DNA of 8,668 nt from an uncultured Eubacteriales bacterium (GTDB taxonomy: Bacteria; Bacillota; Clostridia; Oscillospirales; Oscillospiraceae). Shown piece after piece: positions 6,487 to 8,668 of this stretch. The notes beneath the pieces are model-generated. The model saw only the letters and a program-made list of their open reading frames with translations, was not told the origin of the DNA and made no database searches. The first letter of the stretch is position 1. Each line of letters starts with the position of its first letter. The stretch covers positions 1 through 8,668 of the forward strand of contig CABSFY010000091.1 of the NCBI GenBank assembly GCA_902477055.1, written 5' to 3'. Position numbers and translations under genes: made by a program.

Positions 6487-7466
6487 GAGAAAAACTCAGG
6501 CAGTATGTAGACGGCCTGTTCGCCCAGGGACGGCGGACACAGCAGGCCCAGGAGCTGCATGACGAAATATTACAAAACAGCTTTGACCGCTATGACGACG
6601 CCGTTGCACGCGGCCTTTCGCCGGAGGAGGCATATCAGGCTGCGGTGGACGGCATCGGCGACCTGAGCCCGATCCTGCACGACGGCGCACCGGGCGGCAG
6701 CCGCTGGAATATTGCCGTGGCAGTCGGCCTGTACATCACCAGCGTCATCCCGCCCATCCTCTGCGGGGAGCTGGGCGGCTTCGGCGATTTGCTCGGACCG
6801 AGCCTGATGTTCCTGTTCGTCGCGGCGGCGACAGGGCTGCTGCTCTGCGGCGGACGCACGGCGGACCCGGAGCTGCGACACAAGCGGCGGCTTCGTGCGC
6901 TGGCGGTCATGCTGTACATCCTCTGCGTTGTGCCGACGATCCTGACGAGCGAGGGCAGCACGGCCCTGCAAACGGTCGGCACGTGCTTGATGTTCCTGAT
7001 TGCGGCGGTGGCGACGGTGCTGATCGTTCTGTCCGTCGGAAAACGAACTGCTGCTTCAAATGACGAAGAAACGACAGAGGGTGCTACACCGAAGCCTGCT
7101 GCGCCCGCTCCCGCGCCGAAAAGATCTCTCGCGTGGCAGATCGGTACGCCGCTTTACTGGATTGCGGCGGCGCTGCTGTTCTTCGCGGGGTGCAGCTTCG
7201 GGCTGTGGATGTATGCGTGGCTTGTGTTCCCGCTGTTTGGCGCACTGAGCGACCTGACCATCGGCTGCGTGCGGATGGCCAGGGGCGGACACGGCGGCCT
7301 GCGGGCCATGTCCGGCCTGCTGTGGCTGGCAATTCTGGTTGGCTACGTTTATTTAACCGCGGCGACGGGCGCGTGGCTCGTCACGTGGCTGCTATTCCCC
7401 ATCGGCGCAGCGCTGCGCGGGGTATTAAGCGGTATCTATGAGCTGGTAAAAGGAGGAGTAAAATGA
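6483..7466 (+). CDS. Multi-spanning membrane protein with N-terminal DUF1700/HAAS-like prefix domain
   Basis: The 327-residue protein begins with a soluble three-helix prefix (about 1-65; MREKLRQYVDGLF, TQQAQELHDEIL, GLSPEEAYQAAVDGIGD). Such a prefix is typical of DUF1700/HAAS-like or permease prefix domains encoded next to PadR regulators. About eight membrane helices follow in two blocks (75-95, 105-123, 138-154, 164-184; then 221-239, 241-262, 276-293, 296-313). The blocks are separated by a soluble linker rich in Ala, Pro, Lys and acidic residues (187-215). Each block looks like an internal duplication: residues 78-121 resemble 140-183, and AWLVFPLFGALSDLTIG (245-261) resembles TWLLFPIGAALRGVLSG (301-317). 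No enzyme motif is visible. It overlaps both neighbours by ATGA, so it is produced with them. A role as a membrane sensor or partner of the PadR and DUF4097 proteins is inferred from conserved association, not from a tested function. Confidence 0.85.
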   Translation: MREKLRQYVDGLFAQGRRTQQAQELHDEILQNSFDRYDDAVARGLSPEEAYQAAVDGIGDLSPILHDGAPGGSRWNIAVAVGLYITSVIPPILCGELGGFGDLLGPSLMFLFVAAATGLLLCGGRTADPELRHKRRLRALAVMLYILCVVPTILTSEGSTALQTVGTCLMFLIAAVATVLIVLSVGKRTAASNDEETTEGATPKPAAPAPAPKRSLAWQIGTPLYWIAAALLFFAGCSFGLWMYAWLVFPLFGALSDLTIGCVRMARGGHGGLRAMSGLLWLAILVGYVYLTAATGAWLVTWLLFPIGAALRGVLSGIYELVKGGVK

Positions 7467-8365
7467 AACCCGTTGTAAAAATCTGCATCTGCGCCGTCGT
7501 CGCGGCGGCGCTCATTGCGGCGCTCTGCGTTCTGCTGATTCCGGCGGCGCGATGGAGCCTGCCCGACGTGCTGCACTTCGGCGACAGCTACAGCGACGGG
7601 AGCAGCTATCAGATCGGCGCGGATACCGTGAATGCGGCGGTCGATTCGCTGGAGCTGCACTGGTCGAGCGGCGAGATCCACATTACGACCCACAAGGGCA
7701 GCGGCGTGATCCTGACGGAAAGCGGCTATGCAAACGAGCGCCAGCAGCTCCGCTGGCGCGTGAAGGACGGCAAGCTCATCGTCCGCGAGTGCGCCTCCGG
7801 CCTGAACTGGAGCCTGCCGAGAAAGACACTTGAGGTGTCGCTGCCGGAGGGCGGCTATCATGAGATTTCCCTTGACGTGGCGAGCGCGGTGATGACGCTT
7901 TCCGGCCGGCTCAGCCTCGATCAGCTGGATATCGATTCGGCCTCCGGCAGCCTTACGGCCGAGGGCCTCACCGTTACGGAGGTTTCCTTCGACTCCGCCA
8001 GCGGCAACTGCACCTTAACCGACTGCACCGTCGCGGAGTTCGAGATGGACACCGCCAGCGGCAGGGCGACGCTTTCCGGCAGCTTCGACGCGGTGGAGCT
8101 GGACTCGGCCAGCGGCGATCTGGAGCTGCACACCGCCGTCGCCCCGCGCAAGATCAGCATCGAAACCGTGAGCGGCGGGACGTACCTTTACTTGCCATCT
8201 GATGCCGAATTCCGTGCGTCGTTGGAGGCCCTCTCCGGCGACCTCAACGTCGAGGACTTCGACGGCTCGTATCGCGGCGGTGAATTCTACTGCGGCGGCG
8301 CGGCGAATGAATATAAATTTGAGAGCGTCAGCGGCGACGTGACGATCTGCACGGAAAAGCGATAG
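7463..8365 (+). CDS. Membrane-anchored DUF4097-family beta-repeat protein
   Basis: This 300-residue protein has an N-terminal uncleaved-looking membrane anchor (about 5-28). The rest is an extracellular beta-rich domain of the DUF4097 (putative adhesin) type. The core unit is a short strand followed by D/E-x-x-SG and a hydrophobic strand. It recurs at 158-162 (DSASG), 177-181, 196-200 (DTASG), 214-218, 234-238 (ETVSG), 255-259 (EALSG) and 287-291 (ESVSG), with steps of mostly 18-21 residues. A degenerate copy, DVASA, lies at 138-142. This is the pattern of a right-handed beta-solenoid. There is no LPXTG sorting motif. The start lies in an ATGA overlap with the upstream gene, with AGGAGG (7451-7456) six bases before ATG. 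DUF4097 proteins commonly accompany PadR/PspC clusters, where they are thought to act at the envelope. The ligand is unknown, and adhesin is only the family label. Confidence 0.87.
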   Translation: MKPVVKICICAVVAAALIAALCVLLIPAARWSLPDVLHFGDSYSDGSSYQIGADTVNAAVDSLELHWSSGEIHITTHKGSGVILTESGYANERQQLRWRVKDGKLIVRECASGLNWSLPRKTLEVSLPEGGYHEISLDVASAVMTLSGRLSLDQLDIDSASGSLTAEGLTVTEVSFDSASGNCTLTDCTVAEFEMDTASGRATLSGSFDAVELDSASGDLELHTAVAPRKISIETVSGGTYLYLPSDAEFRASLEALSGDLNVEDFDGSYRGGEFYCGGAANEYKFESVSGDVTICTEKR

Positions 8366-8376
8366 GAGAAAGCCAT

Positions 8377-8568
8377 ATGAAGCGACTGTATAAAATCGAA
8401 CAGGGAAAAAAGCTGGCCGGTGTCTGCGGCGGCATCGCGGAGTACTTCAACGTCGATCCGACCCTCGTCCGCATCGGCTGGGTCATCGCCTCGTTTGCCT
8501 TCGGCTGCGGCCTGCTGGCCTATATCATCTGCGCCGTCATTATGCCGAACAAGTCTGAGGTAGTATAA
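8377..8568 (+). CDS. Small PspC-domain membrane protein
   Basis: This 63-residue protein is almost entirely a PspC domain. It has a short basic N-terminus, the signature KKLAGVCGGIAEYFNVDPTL (11-30), one membrane helix (about 32-55) and a short polar tail. In Enterobacteria PspC is part of the phage-shock envelope-stress response; in Firmicutes stand-alone small PspC proteins often sit beside PadR and DUF4097 genes. The ATG has AGGAG eight bases upstream, and the gap to the preceding stop is 11 bases, so it is the last gene of the PadR operon. A perfect terminator follows. No PspA or PspB homologue is visible here. Confidence 0.93.
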   Translation: MKRLYKIEQGKKLAGVCGGIAEYFNVDPTLVRIGWVIASFAFGCGLLAYIICAVIMPNKSEVV

Positions 8569-8579
8569 CGCGCAATTCT

Positions 8580-8611
8580 AAAGGGTATGAGGCTGCTCCT
8601 CATACCCTTTT
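8580..8611 (+). terminator. Intrinsic terminator of the PadR operon
   Basis: A perfect 13-bp stem (AAAGGGTATGAGG at 8580-8592, loop CTGCT, CCTCATACCCTTT at 8598-8610) begins 11 bases after the PspC stop. The T-run is only four bases (8608-8611) before CAGCT. The short tail may be native or may reflect interruption by the element that starts at 8617. Confidence 0.88.
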
Positions 8612-8616
8612 CAGCT

Positions 8617-8668
8617 GTGCGCCCGGTGAGCGCACGTTCTGTAGGGTGAAAGTCCCGAAGTCGCCCGG
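8617..8668 (+). mobile_element. 5' end of a group II intron, class C-like, cut by window edge
   Basis: The sequence changes at 8617 to GTGCGCCCGG, which fits the GUGYG start of bacterial group II introns. At 8641-8659 comes GTAGGGTGAAAGTCCCGAA, the conserved domain I segment seen in class C introns such as that of Oceanobacillus iheyensis, which from memory reads GUGUGCCCGG at its start and UAGGGUGAGAGUCCCGAA in this segment. GTGCGC (8617-8622) and GCGCAC (8630-8635) can also pair. The position six bases after the terminator stem fits the class C habit of inserting behind terminators. Only 52 bases are visible, so the reverse transcriptase, domains V/VI, 3' boundary and completeness cannot be judged. 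Confidence 0.8.

Noticed and set aside
8617..8635. GTGCGC/GCGCAC inverted repeat as a second terminator
   Set aside because: It has no T-run and coincides with the conserved group II intron start, which explains it better.
1..8668. CRISPR arrays, tRNA or rRNA genes, and toxin-antitoxin pairs
   Set aside because: No regularly spaced repeats, no cloverleaf or rRNA-like sequence and no small paired toxin-like genes were seen when reading both strands.

Overview
The window looks like chromosomal DNA of a GC-rich, low-GC-phylum-type Firmicute, most probably a gut clostridium of the Oscillospiraceae/Ruminococcaceae kind. The reasons are strong AGGAGG-like ribosome binding sites, TTG and GTG starts, PadR/DUF4097/PspC gene content, and a clostridial-type group II intron start. 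This assignment is an inference from gene style; nothing here fixes the species.

The left two thirds (117-5926) is read leftward on the minus strand. In transcription order it holds a MATE efflux protein and an ABC half-transporter (joined by a 4-base ATGA stop/start overlap), a gap of about 166 bases with its own promoter and a structured leader, then an APH-fold sugar kinase resembling N-acetylhexosamine 1-kinase and an unusual ROK-family protein. The two transporters probably form an export unit. The two kinase-like genes probably form a sugar phosphorylation or sensing unit. No terminator was found between the two units, so read-through is possible.

The right third (6145-8568) is read rightward. 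It holds a PadR-family repressor, a multi-spanning membrane protein with an N-terminal helical prefix domain, a membrane-anchored DUF4097 beta-repeat protein, and a small PspC-domain membrane protein. The first three overlap by ATGA and the fourth follows after 11 bases, so this is one operon. A very good promoter (TTGACA-17-TATACT with an extended -10) precedes it. A perfect 11-base inverted repeat spaced by 9 bases sits over its -35 and spacer, which suggests PadR autorepression. The cluster fits the known Firmicute PadR/DUF1700-like/DUF4097/PspC envelope-related modules, whose exact function is poorly defined.

The operon ends at a perfect 13-bp terminator hairpin (8580-8610). Six bases after the stem, at 8617, the sequence becomes the 5' end of a group II intron that runs off the window. 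Insertion just behind a terminator is the hallmark of class C group II introns.

The strongest second-look items are the intron behind the terminator, the PadR operator, the internally duplicated membrane protein, the ROK protein with an extra N-terminal domain and no zinc motif, and a kinase mRNA leader with two mutually exclusive hairpins. I do not see a clearly new defence or mobile system; the best candidate for poorly described biology is the four-gene PadR module.
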